From Eutrophocola sp964503965 (GTDB lineage: Bacteria; Pseudomonadota; Gammaproteobacteria; Pseudomonadales; Pseudohongiellaceae): 64,000 bases of DNA. Position 1 is the stretch's first letter, and each line of letters begins with the position of its first letter. Location: assembly GCA_964503965.1 (NCBI GenBank), contig CAZDCK010000011.1:1-64000 (forward strand), in the 5' to 3' direction. Position numbers and translations under genes: made by a program. Below the pieces are notes generated by a model. The model did no database searches and was not told where the DNA came from. It worked only from the letters and a program-made list of their open reading frames with translations. Positions 52,975-62,433 of this stretch are shown one piece after another.

Positions 52975-54993
52975 TTACAGCAGATTACGGACCCGATCGG
53001 CAATATTCCCGGCAGTAAATCCGAAGTATTCCATCACGACCTTGCCTGGTGCTGACTCACCGAAGGAACTCATCCCAACCACATCGCCATCCAGGCCAAC
53101 ATATTTATGCCAGTAATCCACCTGAGCCGCTTCCACAGCAACACGCTTCCTGACAGCTGCAGGCAGGACTGATTCACGGTACTCCTCACTCTGGGCATCA
53201 AAAAGGTCCGTTGACGGCATCGCCACCAGACGCGCAGCCACACCTTCTCCTTGTAGCGTCCTGATAGCATCAAGACTGATAGAGACTTCAGAGCCTGTGG
53301 CAATGACGATCACATCAGGAGTCCCATCACAATCTTCGAGAATGTAGGCACCTTTTTCAATATTCCTGATCTGCTCTGCAGTCCTGTCCAGGTGAGGCAC
53401 ACCCTGGCGGGTCAATACCAGCGACGTGGGGCCAGACTTGTTCAGCAGGGCCGCTTTCCAGGCCACGGCTGTTTCAACACTATCGGCAGGTCGCCAGACA
53501 GACATGTTTGGTGTTACCCGAAGTGCGCAAAGCTGCTCCACAGCCTGGTGGGTAGGTCCATCCTCTCCCTGCCCGATCGAGTCATGGGTGAATACAAAGA
53601 TGTTACGCTGCTTCATAAGCGCCGCCATGCGCACAGCATTGCGGGCATATTCCATGAATATCAGGAAGGTTCCGCCATAGGGGATAACCCCCCCGTGCAG
53701 GGCCATGCCATTATTGATGGCCGCCATACCAAATTCCCGGACTCCATAATAGATATAATTTCCCTTTGGGTTACGCGTGATGGCAAGACTGCCATCCCAG
53801 GCCGTGAGATTGGAACCCGTCAGGTCAGCAGAGCCTCCAATCAACTCCGGGAGGATCGTGCCGAAAGCACCAATAGCATTCTGGGACGACTTGCGTGTTG
53901 CCAGAGTTTCACCGGCTTCGGCACACTTGGCGATGAACTGGTCAGCTATCTGTTCAAAATCACCCACCAGATCACCGCGGATGCGACGGATAAGCTCCAT
54001 GGCATGAACCGGGTACTCCTCCTCATACTGGACAAACAGCTCCTTCCATTTGGTTTCGACCGCATAACCTTTTTCACGGGCTTCCCAGGTCTGGTAAACA
54101 GATTCAGGGATTTCAAACGGCGGATACTCCCAGCCCAGCGCATCACGGGTTGCCTGAACTTCATCTTCGCCCAGAGGAGCCCCATGGGTAGCAGCAGTCC
54201 CGCCCTTGTTGGGTGAACCAAAGCCAATCTGTGTTTTACAGATAATTAATGTCGGCTGCGTAGTGTTGGCCTGGGCAGCTGTTATAGCCTCGCTGATTTC
54301 ATCAGGGTTATGACCATCAATGGTCAGGGTCTGCCAGTCATAGGCTTCAAAACGCTGCTGTGTATTATCAGAAAACCATTCCTGGACTTCGCCATCAATG
54401 GATATTCCGTTGTCATCATAGAAAACGATGAGTTTGCCAAGTCCGAGCGTGCCCGCCAGCGAACATACCTCGTGGGAGACACCTTCCATAAGGCAACCAT
54501 CGCCAGCAAAGACATAAGTGAAATGATCGATTACCGGGGGGAATCCATCCCGGTTGAACTGGGATCCCAGGGTACGTTCGGCAATTGCCATCCCCACGGC
54601 ATTGGCCAGGCCCTGCCCAAGGGGACCGGTAGTGGTTTCCACACCAGGGGTGTAGCCGTACTCGGGGTGACCCGGAGTTTTCGAATGCAGCTGGCGGAAA
54701 TTCCTGAGCTCATCAATAGACAGGTCATAACCGGTGAGATGCAGCAAGGAATAAATAAGCATCGATCCATGACCATTGGAGAGGACAAAACGGTCACGGT
54801 TGATCCAGTTGGGATTGGTTGGATTATGCTTGAGGAAGTCGTTCCACAGGACTTCGGCAATATCCGCCATTCCCATGGGAGCTCCCGGATGACCGGAATT
54901 GGCCTTTTGTACGGCATCCATGCTTAATACCCTGATGGCATTGGCACACTCTTTCCTGCTGGCTTGTCTTTCAGCGCTTGATTCAGCCGGCAT
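52975..54993 (-). CDS. tkt: Transketolase
   Basis: 672 residues. The thiamine diphosphate motif GDGCLMEGVSHEV, HSKTPGHPEYG, VETTTGPLGQGLANAVGMA and the pyrimidine part FTHDSIGQGEDGPTHQAVEQL are intact. Transfers two-carbon units in the pentose phosphate pathway. It is the upstream partner of pgk-fba in many gammaproteobacteria; here a sulfotransferase gene separates them. Confidence 0.96.
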   Translation of the reverse strand: MPAESSAERQASRKECANAIRVLSMDAVQKANSGHPGAPMGMADIAEVLWNDFLKHNPTNPNWINRDRFVLSNGHGSMLIYSLLHLTGYDLSIDELRNFRQLHSKTPGHPEYGYTPGVETTTGPLGQGLANAVGMAIAERTLGSQFNRDGFPPVIDHFTYVFAGDGCLMEGVSHEVCSLAGTLGLGKLIVFYDDNGISIDGEVQEWFSDNTQQRFEAYDWQTLTIDGHNPDEISEAITAAQANTTQPTLIICKTQIGFGSPNKGGTAATHGAPLGEDEVQATRDALGWEYPPFEIPESVYQTWEAREKGYAVETKWKELFVQYEEEYPVHAMELIRRIRGDLVGDFEQIADQFIAKCAEAGETLATRKSSQNAIGAFGTILPELIGGSADLTGSNLTAWDGSLAITRNPKGNYIYYGVREFGMAAINNGMALHGGVIPYGGTFLIFMEYARNAVRMAALMKQRNIFVFTHDSIGQGEDGPTHQAVEQLCALRVTPNMSVWRPADSVETAVAWKAALLNKSGPTSLVLTRQGVPHLDRTAEQIRNIEKGAYILEDCDGTPDVIVIATGSEVSISLDAIRTLQGEGVAARLVAMPSTDLFDAQSEEYRESVLPAAVRKRVAVEAAQVDYWHKYVGLDGDVVGMSSFGESAPGKVVMEYFGFTAGNIADRVRNLL

Positions 54994-55551
54994 GCTGCTT
55001 TACTCCTGCTACCCGATTTTTTGAAAAACTGGCACCACACGCCAGTTCATTTATGAAATTATTATTGTTATGAAACCTGGACAGTTGCTGGAAATCCGGC
55101 AGGCCTGGACCAGGGTCGGCTATTGTCTCCCAGCCAATGGAATTTTGCCACTCGGAATAGGGGGAAAATCCCCGTTTTATGCCCGGTGGAGGGCGTTATT
55201 CCCCTGACTTCCGGCATATTTGCGTAAACGGGTTCAGGGTGATACATTCGATGCCCTGTAATTCCAGTCTGATATAAAAATAATAAGTATTCCGTACTTC
55301 CCAGACACAAAAATTGCAACTGCCACAGGGGGATTGGCAATGGTGAACAGACCTCCTGTGTGTATAGGTTCCAGCAGCCCAAGTGGCGATCTCGGAAGAC
55401 ACGGAAACTGACATCTGACCGGATAATACCGTTGCCATTAATCATCTAGACCCAAAGTGATCAACATATAGAGACTAAAACAGCAAAGCTTGCTGCAGCC
55501 GTATCCACAGCACTGAATTTTGCGTTTCACATAAACAAGAAGGAAGACAGT
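54994..55551. other. Intergenic region between tkt and metK
   Basis: 558 nt. I see a short hairpin GGGGA-AAA-TCCCC (55161-55173) and several weak inverted repeats, but no gene I can support; a reverse-strand frame at 55068-55445 has atypical composition. It must hold the promoters of both tkt and metK. No SAM or SAH riboswitch could be recognised by eye; a covariance search would decide. Confidence 0.5.
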
Positions 55552-56712
55552 ATGACTGAAGCAGTATTGTTCACATCTGAATCTGTATCTGAGGGACACC
55601 CTGATAAAGTTTCAGACCAAATTTCCGATGCCATCCTTGATGCATTGCTGGAACAGGACCCGAAATCAAGGGTTGCCGTCGAGACGCTTGTAAACACTGG
55701 TCTTGCACTGGTTGCTGGTGAGGTTACCACCACAGCCACCATTGATGTGGAAGACATCGTACGTGGTGTGATCCTGGATATTGGCTATAACGGCTCTGCT
55801 GAGGGATTTGATGGCCATAACTGTGCTGTACTCAATGCCATCGGTAAACAGTCACCAGATATCTCCATGGGTGTTACTGAAGGCGAAGGCCTGCACAAGG
55901 AGCAGGGTGCCGGTGACCAGGGTCTTATGTTTGGTTATGCCAATGACGAAACTGACGTTTTGATGCCAGCCCCGATTACCTACGCTCATCGTCTGGTACA
56001 GAAACAGGCTGAAGCACGCAAGAGCGGCAAACTGCCATTCCTGGAACCGGATGCCAAGAGCCAGCTGACCTGTCGTTACGTCAATGGCAAGATCGAATCC
56101 ATCGACGCGGTTGTCCTGTCAACACAGCATTCCGCGGATGTTACCCAGGAACAATTGCGTGAAGCTATCATGGAAGAAGTAATCATACCTGTTCTGCCCG
56201 CCGAATGGCTGACCGCAGACACCAAGTACCACATCAACCCAACCGGCCAGTTCATTGTTGGTGGCCCTCACGGTGACTGTGGACTGACTGGACGCAAGAT
56301 CATTGTGGACACGTATGGTGGCATGGCTCGTCATGGTGGTGGCGCATTCTCCGGAAAAGACCCGTCAAAAGTCGACCGTTCCGCTGCCTATCTTGGTCGC
56401 TATATCGCCAAGAACATCGTTGCTGCCGGCATTGCGAACAAATGTGAAGTACAACTTTCCTACGCCATCGGTGTAGCCGAGCCAACTTCCATCCTGGTCG
56501 ATACTTTCGGTACTGGCAAAATCTCGGACGACAAGATCACCAAGCTGGTCCGCGAGCACTTTGACTGCAGGCCTGCCGGCCTGATCGAGATGCTCGGTCT
56601 GCTGAGTCCGATCTATCGTCCAACTGCTGCCTATGGGCATTTTGGCCGTGAAGAGTTCTCCTGGGAGAGAACTGACAAGGCTGAAGCCCTGAAAGCTGAC
56701 GCCGGCGTATAA
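55552..56712 (+). CDS. metK: S-adenosylmethionine synthase
   Basis: 386 residues. FTSESVSEGHPDKVSDQISD at the start, GAGDQGLMFGYA, GGPHGDCGLTGRKIIVDTYG and GGGAFSGKDPSKVDRSAAY are all intact. Makes SAM from methionine and ATP. AGAAGGA precedes the ATG. It is followed by ahcY with 88 nt between, giving a methyl-cycle operon. Confidence 0.98.
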   Translation: MTEAVLFTSESVSEGHPDKVSDQISDAILDALLEQDPKSRVAVETLVNTGLALVAGEVTTTATIDVEDIVRGVILDIGYNGSAEGFDGHNCAVLNAIGKQSPDISMGVTEGEGLHKEQGAGDQGLMFGYANDETDVLMPAPITYAHRLVQKQAEARKSGKLPFLEPDAKSQLTCRYVNGKIESIDAVVLSTQHSADVTQEQLREAIMEEVIIPVLPAEWLTADTKYHINPTGQFIVGGPHGDCGLTGRKIIVDTYGGMARHGGGAFSGKDPSKVDRSAAYLGRYIAKNIVAAGIANKCEVQLSYAIGVAEPTSILVDTFGTGKISDDKITKLVREHFDCRPAGLIEMLGLLSPIYRPTAAYGHFGREEFSWERTDKAEALKADAGV

Positions 56713-56733
56713 GCAGCAATACAGCCTGATCAT

Positions 56734-56764
56734 GGGACAGACCCCGCCTTGCGTGCTCTGTCCC
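56734..56764 (+). other. Intercistronic hairpin between metK and ahcY
   Basis: Perfect 8-bp arms GGGACAGA (56734-56741) and TCTGTCCC (56757-56764) around a 15-nt loop, followed by only a weak T stretch. It could cause partial termination, RNA processing or mRNA stabilisation. It is not a convincing full terminator. Confidence 0.6.
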
Positions 56765-56800
56765 TGCTTTATAAGAATCAATTAAAGGAAAACATACATA

Positions 56801-58165
56801 ATGAGTAATGATTACAAAGTAGCAGATATCGGCCTTGCTGATTTCGGCCGCAAGGAAATCACACTGGCAGAAGCCGAGATGCCAGCCCTGATGACATTGC
56901 GCGAAAAATACGGTGAAAGCAAACCACTGGCCGGCGCAAAAATCATCGGCTGTATCCACATGACTATTCAGACTGCCGTGCTGATCGAAACACTGGTTGC
57001 CCTGGGTGCTGAAGTACGCTGGTCCTCCTGTAATATCTTTTCAACACAGGATCACGCCGCTGCAGCCATGGCTGCTGCAGGCATAGCTGTCTACGCCTGG
57101 AAAGGGCAGACCGAAGAAGAAGCAGAATGGTGTATTGAGCAGACTATCCTCAAGGATGGCGAGCCCTGGGACTGCAATATGCTGCTGGACGATGGTGGTG
57201 ACCTGACTGCCATGGCCCATGAAAAATACCCACAGATTCTGGATAACGTTCACGGAATCACCGAAGAAACCACTACGGGTGTGCATCGTCTTTTCGAAAT
57301 GCTGGAAAAAGGCACACTGCGTGTTCCTGCCATCAACGTGAATGACTCCGTCACCAAGTCCAAGAATGATAACAAGTACGGCTGTCGCCACAGTCTGAAT
57401 GACGGCATCAAGCGTGGTACTGACATGCTGCTGTCTGGCAAGAAAGCTCTCGTCGTCGGTTACGGAGATGTGGGCAAAGGGTCTGCACAGTCCCTGTCCC
57501 AGGAAGGCATGATCGTGAAAGTAACGGAGATCGATCCAATCTGTGCCATGCAGGCCTGCATGGACGGCTATGAAGTTGTCTCTCCATACATTGATGGCAT
57601 TAACGATGGCACCATGAACTGCATCAACAAACAGTTGCTGGAAAACACTGACCTGATCGTTACCACGACTGGTAACGTAGATGTCTGTGACAAGAACATG
57701 CTCACAGCTCTCAAGCCAGGTGCTGTTGTTTGTAATATTGGTCACTTTGACAGTGAAATCAATACGGCCTACATGCGTGAAAACTGGACACTGGAAGAAG
57801 TGAAGCCACAGGTTCATCGCGTTATTCGTAACGGTGATGATGACTACTTGATCCTGCTGTCCGAAGGTCGCCTGATCAACCTGGGTAATGCCACTGGCCA
57901 TCCTTCACGCATCATGGACGGCTCTTTCTCCAACCAGGTACTGGCACAGATGTACCTGTGGGAACGCAAGTTTGCTGACCTGGATGAGTCTTTCAAGAAA
58001 GACAACCTGAAAGTGGAAGTACTGCCAAAATCCCTGGACGAGGAAGTCGCCGCATGCATGGTCAAAGGTTTTGGTGGAGTGATCACCAGGATGACCAAGG
58101 AACAGTCAGAATATCTTGGCATTCCTGTTGAAGGTCCATTCAAACCGGAGCACTACAAGTACTGA
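56801..58165 (+). CDS. ahcY: Adenosylhomocysteinase
   Basis: 454 residues. GAEVRWSSCNIFSTQDHAAAA, the NAD-binding VVGYGDVGKGSAQSL, VTEIDPICAMQACMDGYEVV and the C-terminal PFKPEHYKY are hallmarks. Splits SAH into adenosine and homocysteine, relieving SAH inhibition of methyltransferases. Linkage with metK is common. AAAGGA lies upstream. A terminator follows directly. Confidence 0.98.
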   Translation: MSNDYKVADIGLADFGRKEITLAEAEMPALMTLREKYGESKPLAGAKIIGCIHMTIQTAVLIETLVALGAEVRWSSCNIFSTQDHAAAAMAAAGIAVYAWKGQTEEEAEWCIEQTILKDGEPWDCNMLLDDGGDLTAMAHEKYPQILDNVHGITEETTTGVHRLFEMLEKGTLRVPAINVNDSVTKSKNDNKYGCRHSLNDGIKRGTDMLLSGKKALVVGYGDVGKGSAQSLSQEGMIVKVTEIDPICAMQACMDGYEVVSPYIDGINDGTMNCINKQLLENTDLIVTTTGNVDVCDKNMLTALKPGAVVCNIGHFDSEINTAYMRENWTLEEVKPQVHRVIRNGDDDYLILLSEGRLINLGNATGHPSRIMDGSFSNQVLAQMYLWERKFADLDESFKKDNLKVEVLPKSLDEEVAACMVKGFGGVITRMTKEQSEYLGIPVEGPFKPEHYKY

Positions 58166-58177
58166 TAATTGGTACTG

Positions 58178-58209
58178 AAAAAAAGGGCGCCAATCGGCGC
58201 CCTTTTTTT
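58178..58209. terminator. Terminator between ahcY and the dioxygenase gene
   Basis: GGGCGCC (58185-58191) and GGCGCCC (58196-58202) around a 4-nt loop, T run at 58203-58208 and A run at 58178-58184. It can work for ahcY on the plus strand and for the dioxygenase gene on the minus strand. Confidence 0.93.
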
Positions 58210-58219
58210 ATCCCGGTTT

Positions 58220-59014
58220 TCAATGCCAGAGGTAACCTGAAACCATTTTCCCCATCACGTCCCCACTGAATACCTGGGTTGCTTTTGACTGGGCTATTCC
58301 ATAACACACATGCAGGGGCAGCAGATGTTCCGGCCTGGGATGGCAGGCAATACCACCCGGGGCCCGGGACCAGGCCTCCAGCCGCCCTGCTCTTTCTGTT
58401 TCGGGCATCTCCCCGGTACATGTCTCTTCGAGCCACTGCTCAAATTCCCTGTTGGCTACATCCCCTTCTGGTAGAGGCCTGAAAATAGACTGCAGGTTAT
58501 GGAAGGACATACCCGATCCAACAACAAGGATGTTGCTCTCGACAAGGGAAGATAAGGCTGCACCCATCGCCATATGTGAGCTTGCATCCAGATTGTTCAA
58601 GAGGGAAAGTTGCAGACAGGGTATATCGGCTTCCGGAAACATCAGTTTCAGGGGTACGAACATGCCATGATCATAGCCTCTCTTATCATCCAGATTTACG
58701 GGTATACCCTGATCACGAAATTCTGCGGCAATACGCTCAGCTAGGGCAGGACTCCCCGCGGCGTGGTATTTGATCTCATAACTTTCCGGTGGAAAACCAC
58801 CGTAATCATAAATAAGCGGGGGATTCTGCCCTGCAGTGAGAGTCGGTATCGGTTGTTCCCAGTGAGCACTGACCATCAGGATGGCCTCAGGGTGCCCAAG
58901 TTGGTCAGGGATACTCCTGAGAAAGCGAATCAGTGTTGCATGACCTGGATCATTCAGCAGTGGCATTGGACCACCACCATGGGGTATGTAGAGAACCCTG
59001 CCCTTCCTATTCAT
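58220..59014 (-). CDS. DODA-type extradiol aromatic ring-opening dioxygenase
   Basis: 264 residues. Class III extradiol fold with HGGGPMPLL near the start, SAHWEQPIPTL (metal His), GYDHGMFVPLKLMFP (metal and catalytic His) and VVGSGMSFHNLQSI. It belongs to the family of plant DODA and E. coli YgiD, which cleave catechols such as DOPA. The physiological substrate in bacteria is mostly unknown. Single gene. Confidence 0.88.
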   Translation of the reverse strand: MNRKGRVLYIPHGGGPMPLLNDPGHATLIRFLRSIPDQLGHPEAILMVSAHWEQPIPTLTAGQNPPLIYDYGGFPPESYEIKYHAAGSPALAERIAAEFRDQGIPVNLDDKRGYDHGMFVPLKLMFPEADIPCLQLSLLNNLDASSHMAMGAALSSLVESNILVVGSGMSFHNLQSIFRPLPEGDVANREFEQWLEETCTGEMPETERAGRLEAWSRAPGGIACHPRPEHLLPLHVCYGIAQSKATQVFSGDVMGKMVSGYLWH

Positions 59015-59022
59015 AGACAGAC

Positions 59023-59340
59023 CTAGACTTTGACAGCCGTACCGCTGACACTCACCATCAGCATGCCACCCTGGGAGCCCACAGTTTCATAATCCAGGTC
59101 AATACCGACAATAGCATTGGCACCCCAGTCCTTGGCACGTTCAGACATTTCACTGAACGCAATATCCCGGGCACGCTGCAGTTCTTTTTCATAGGCTGCA
59201 GATCGCCCACCGACGATATCGCGAATATTCGCAAAAAAATCCTTGAAAATATTGGCGCCAAGAATTGCTTCCCCGGTCACAACACCGAGATATTCCCGAA
59301 TTGGACGCCCTTCGATTGTTGGAGTTGTTGAGTGAATCAT
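59023..59340 (-). CDS. YbjQ/UPF0145 heavy-metal-binding domain protein
   Basis: 105 residues. REYLGVVTGEAILGANIFKDFFANIRDIVGGRS and AKDWGANAIVGIDLDYE in outline mark UPF0145 (YbjQ, YdfB). The family forms pentamers; the name heavy-metal-binding is based on structure, not function. It precedes the dioxygenase gene on the same strand with 8 nt between the two. Confidence 0.88.
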   Translation of the reverse strand: MIHSTTPTIEGRPIREYLGVVTGEAILGANIFKDFFANIRDIVGGRSAAYEKELQRARDIAFSEMSERAKDWGANAIVGIDLDYETVGSQGGMLMVSVSGTAVKV

Positions 59341-59379
59341 GATTATCTCCTGACTGGCATGTCGACCAAGAGTCTTACT

Positions 59380-59976
59380 TTACAGACTCTGGATAAAATC
59401 GCGAATCCCGTTGAGCAGCATTTGCACAGCAAGAATGATCAGGATCATGCCGATCAGCCTTTCCATGGCCCGCGAACCCCGCTCTCCTATCACCGCAATG
59501 AGTTTTGGGGAAAGCATCAGCAAAATAGTACTTCCAAGCCAGGCGATCACAAGAGCAATACACCATTCCAGGATACGGTCAGGCTGGCTTGAGCCGAGAA
59601 AGAGCACGATGGCAATTGTGGAGGGACCCGCTGTCAGAGGCACAGCAATAGGAACGATGAACGGGTCTTCTGTTTCCTCATCACTGACCTGGTGCCGGCC
59701 GGGAAAAATCATGCGCAGGGAGATGATGAACAAAAGAACACCACCCGTGATATTCAACGATGACTGCGTCAAACCGAGAAAGCCGAGAATGGTATTACCG
59801 GCAAAAAGAAAGCCCATCAGAATCACCAGTGCGAAAAGCATTTCCCGGGCAATTACCCGGGAACGTCGGCCGTGATCCAGTTTCGACAGGATGGCGTTGA
59901 ATGCAGGGATATTACCCGGCGCATCCAGTACGAGGAAAAGTGTCGCGGCAGCTGATGCTATATCGGCCCAGTTCAT
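59380..59976 (-). CDS. MarC family integral membrane protein (second copy)
   Basis: 198 residues, six membrane segments. DAPGNIPAFNAILSKLD, GGVLLFIISLRMIFPG, PFIVPIAVPLTAGPSTIA and RLIGMILIILAVQMLLNGIRDF are MarC/YhgN blocks. Closer to YhgN than the copy at 1771. Function unknown. It starts 18 nt after the sulfotransferase gene, so the two may be cotranscribed. Confidence 0.88.
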   Translation of the reverse strand: MNWADIASAAATLFLVLDAPGNIPAFNAILSKLDHGRRSRVIAREMLFALVILMGFLFAGNTILGFLGLTQSSLNITGGVLLFIISLRMIFPGRHQVSDEETEDPFIVPIAVPLTAGPSTIAIVLFLGSSQPDRILEWCIALVIAWLGSTILLMLSPKLIAVIGERGSRAMERLIGMILIILAVQMLLNGIRDFIQSL

Positions 59977-59994
59977 GGATTTAGAAGCTGATGA

Positions 59995-60774
59995 TCAGGT
60001 TTCGGTCCACGGTAACCTGATATTAAGCAGGGTGGCAAGTGCCGCATCACAAGGAGCATAGTATTGCTCCAGGAATGTGCGCAGGTCTGGGGGCATCGGA
60101 TCATATTCCTGGGTATGGTGGAGTGTCTCGATAGGTAACTGCTCTGTAGTTGTTAATTCGAGAAACTCCAGGGTTTGCCTGACTACCCGGGCACGCTGGG
60201 ACATAAGATCCCGGGTAAACAGGAAAAGAAATCGGTCACGGCTAAACCACTGAAACCAGCGTTCGATCTGCTCGGCATAACGACCTCGCAAAAGCAGGGA
60301 ATAGAGTTTTAGATCATCTACCGGATAATCCGGATCCTGGCTTATCGATGTCAGAATGGAATCCATCACTGCCAGCTCCTTTTCTATCAACGACTCCGCC
60401 AAACCCTTGAAATTGCGATACTTGCAGTACTGTTTGTAGTGGGACCAGAATCGCTCTACAGGATCACGCATGACTATGATGAAACGCGCCCGGGGGAAAT
60501 CCTGGTGAATCCACTCAGGACATCGCGGATGACTCAGGTAAAAAGGTGTCCCCTCTCCTGACAGTACAGCCTCCCCACGCTCAGGGAACCAGCCAGTATA
60601 TTGCGAGAGCGTCACCCCCCTGTAACGATGAATGTCATAATAATGCAGTTCCTTTTCTCTGGGTGGCGCAATACAGGAATGTTGGGCGAGATAATTGAAC
60701 AGTGATGTCGTACCGCACTTCATACCGCCAAGAATAAAAAAATCCGGCCCCCGATGTGTGGAAGAAACTTTCAT
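59995..60774 (-). CDS. Sulfotransferase domain protein
   Basis: 259 residues. PAPS-binding FILGGMKCGTTSLFNYLAQH, PREKELHYYD, and the second PAPS block RFIIVMRDPVERFWSHYKQY match heparan-sulfate N-deacetylase/sulfotransferase-like enzymes. The acceptor is probably a surface glycan or lipid, which is inferred. The ATG overlaps the stop of the 2OG oxygenase gene by 4 nt, so translation is coupled. Confidence 0.87.
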   Translation of the reverse strand: MKVSSTHRGPDFFILGGMKCGTTSLFNYLAQHSCIAPPREKELHYYDIHRYRGVTLSQYTGWFPERGEAVLSGEGTPFYLSHPRCPEWIHQDFPRARFIIVMRDPVERFWSHYKQYCKYRNFKGLAESLIEKELAVMDSILTSISQDPDYPVDDLKLYSLLLRGRYAEQIERWFQWFSRDRFLFLFTRDLMSQRARVVRQTLEFLELTTTEQLPIETLHHTQEYDPMPPDLRTFLEQYYAPCDAALATLLNIRLPWTET

Positions 60775-61475
60775 TCCCCGGGGGTTTCCCGAAACAGTGT
60801 GCTATGCGCTGCTGATTGTTCAGCTTCCGGACGACCATTGGTGTAGTAATAAAACGAGAGTGATTTACGACTCTCCCCTTCCGGGCATCGCAGTGGATGG
60901 GGATGGCCATGAAATGACGTATCTGTTGTACTGAAAACAACTGTGCGATTGAAAAGCGGGGCAATTTTTTCATGACAGACAGTAATGTCCTTATCCCATA
61001 ATTCCAGGTGGCCACCCCAGTCATCCTGCCAATCCCTGTTCAGGTATATCAACATATTTAATCGCCGATCCAGGTTGAGTTTAGGATGCACATTAAAATC
61101 TGCATGGACTTTCAGAAAACCTCCAGGAAGAATCTGATGCAGGCCGGCACCACCAAAATAGGGATCTGGTATCAGTCCATCAATGCCTGTCAGGGATTCA
61201 AGGAATTTCAACATGGGGGGCGCATTCATGGCCTGCAGAAAATCATACAAGTAAGGATCAATTTCACAGGTATGCCAAAAGCCCAGTTTTTTTTCTTCAG
61301 GGCTATCAAAGCGGCGCCATTCAATCCCTTCCGGACGGGGAAATACATCACGCACCTTCCCAAGTATCTCGTCAGGAAACAGGTCATCTATGATGATATG
61401 GGGAAAAGGACTGGCCGCCTGATAAGCGGAATGTAAATTTTCAGGATCAGCCTGTAATGGAGGTATGAGCTGCAT
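60771..61475 (-). CDS. 2-oxoglutarate/Fe(II)-dependent oxygenase
   Basis: 234 residues. Iron ligands are HAD in GGFLKVHADFNVHPKL and His in SFHGHPHPLRCPEG; Arg in SRKSLSFYYYTNGR would bind 2-oxoglutarate. The N-terminal PFPHIIIDDLFPDEIL is typical of prolyl-hydroxylase-like 2OG oxygenases. Overlap with the sulfotransferase gene (ATGA) suggests a two-step modification of one product, such as hydroxylation then sulfation. Confidence 0.85.
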   Translation of the reverse strand: MQLIPPLQADPENLHSAYQAASPFPHIIIDDLFPDEILGKVRDVFPRPEGIEWRRFDSPEEKKLGFWHTCEIDPYLYDFLQAMNAPPMLKFLESLTGIDGLIPDPYFGGAGLHQILPGGFLKVHADFNVHPKLNLDRRLNMLIYLNRDWQDDWGGHLELWDKDITVCHEKIAPLFNRTVVFSTTDTSFHGHPHPLRCPEGESRKSLSFYYYTNGRPEAEQSAAHSTLFRETPGE

Positions 61476-61583
61476 GAATTGACCTGGTCTGTTCCTTTGT
61501 ATCTTGTAGGGGAGGCATTATACACGGCTTAAGTCCCTCAAAGTCTGGCATGCATTCATCAAGATTCCCGTTACAATGCTCTC

Positions 61584-62267
61584 ATGATTTTCCTGATTCT
61601 CGGCATACTGCTATTCGTCCTTATCCTGGGACCACAATACTGGGCACGGCATGTGTTGCAAAAATACAGTGATCATCGGGAGGATATTCCGGGAACCGGT
61701 GCAGAACTGGTCAAGCACCTGCGCAAGAAGTTCGGCCTTGGCCATCTCAATGTCGAAGGTACCGACCTTGGAGACCATTACGACCCAACGGACAAGACCG
61801 TGCGCCTGTCTAAGGAAAACCTGGACAAGCGTTCCCTGACGGCGATCACCGTCGCTGCCCATGAGTTTGGCCATGCCTTGCAGGATCATCATCAATACAA
61901 ACCCCTTACTACTCGAACCAACATGGTCAGGACAGCACAGAAACTGGAACGTGTAGGTGGTATCGCCATGCTAGCCATGCCTTTCATGGCGTTTACCCCG
62001 GCTGGAGCACGCCTGACTTTACCACTGTTACTTGTCGTCATTCTAAGCATGCTGGTTAACACCATCGTCCATCTGGTCACCCTGCCCGTGGAATTTGATG
62101 CGAGCTTTGGCCGCGCCTTACCAATTCTTCGTGAAGGCCAGTACATCAGCAAAAGTGATTACCGGGCGGCTCGACGAATTCTGACAGCCTGCGCCCTAAC
62201 CTACCTGGCAAGCTCCCTGTCGGGGTTGCTTAACTTCTGGCGTTGGTTGAAGGTGTTCAGGCGATAA
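61584..62267 (+). CDS. YugP-type neutral zinc metallopeptidase
   Basis: 227 residues. Membrane segment at 2-17, active site HEFGHALQDH (His93, Glu94, His97), two or three further membrane helices (LPLLLVVILSMLVNTIVHLV and the C-terminus). PVEFDASFGRAL is another family block. Membrane-bound zinc peptidase of the YugP family; target unknown. A repeat array and assembly gap begin 13 nt after the stop. Confidence 0.9.
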   Translation: MIFLILGILLFVLILGPQYWARHVLQKYSDHREDIPGTGAELVKHLRKKFGLGHLNVEGTDLGDHYDPTDKTVRLSKENLDKRSLTAITVAAHEFGHALQDHHQYKPLTTRTNMVRTAQKLERVGGIAMLAMPFMAFTPAGARLTLPLLLVVILSMLVNTIVHLVTLPVEFDASFGRALPILREGQYISKSDYRAARRILTACALTYLASSLSGLLNFWRWLKVFRR

Positions 62268-62280
62268 AAAGGAAAAAAGG

Positions 62281-62380
62281 NNNNNNNNNNNNNNNNNNNN
62301 NNNNNNNNNNNNNNNNNNNNNNNNNNNNNNNNNNNNNNNNNNNNNNNNNNNNNNNNNNNNNNNNNNNNNNNNNNNNNNNN
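62281..62380. other. Assembly gap (100 N)
   Basis: Exactly 100 N, the usual placeholder for a gap of unknown length. Both sides end in AAAAAGG-type units, so the repeat itself probably broke the assembly. Confidence 0.98.
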
Positions 62381-62433
62381 AAAAAGGAAAAAAGGAAAAA
62401 AGGAAAAAAGGAAAAAAGGAAAAAAGGAAAAAA
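62381..62433. repeat. 7-bp tandem array (AAAAAGG)
   Basis: At least seven units of AAAAAGG after the gap, continuing one or two units seen before it (62268-62280). Total length is unknown. A complementary pattern (CCTTTTT-like units) lies at about 62640-62665, so a long hairpin is conceivable. Confidence 0.9.

Noticed and set aside
55068..55445. Reverse frame of 125 codons between tkt and metK
   Set aside because: Composition is unlike the neighbouring genes, there is no recognisable family, and the region is expected to hold two promoters.
54994..55551. SAM or SAH riboswitch upstream of metK
   Set aside because: No conserved core could be recognised by eye; left for a covariance search.
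56734..56764. Full rho-independent terminator between metK and ahcY
   Set aside because: The T run after the stem is weak and the genes form a functional pair, so it is listed only as a hairpin.
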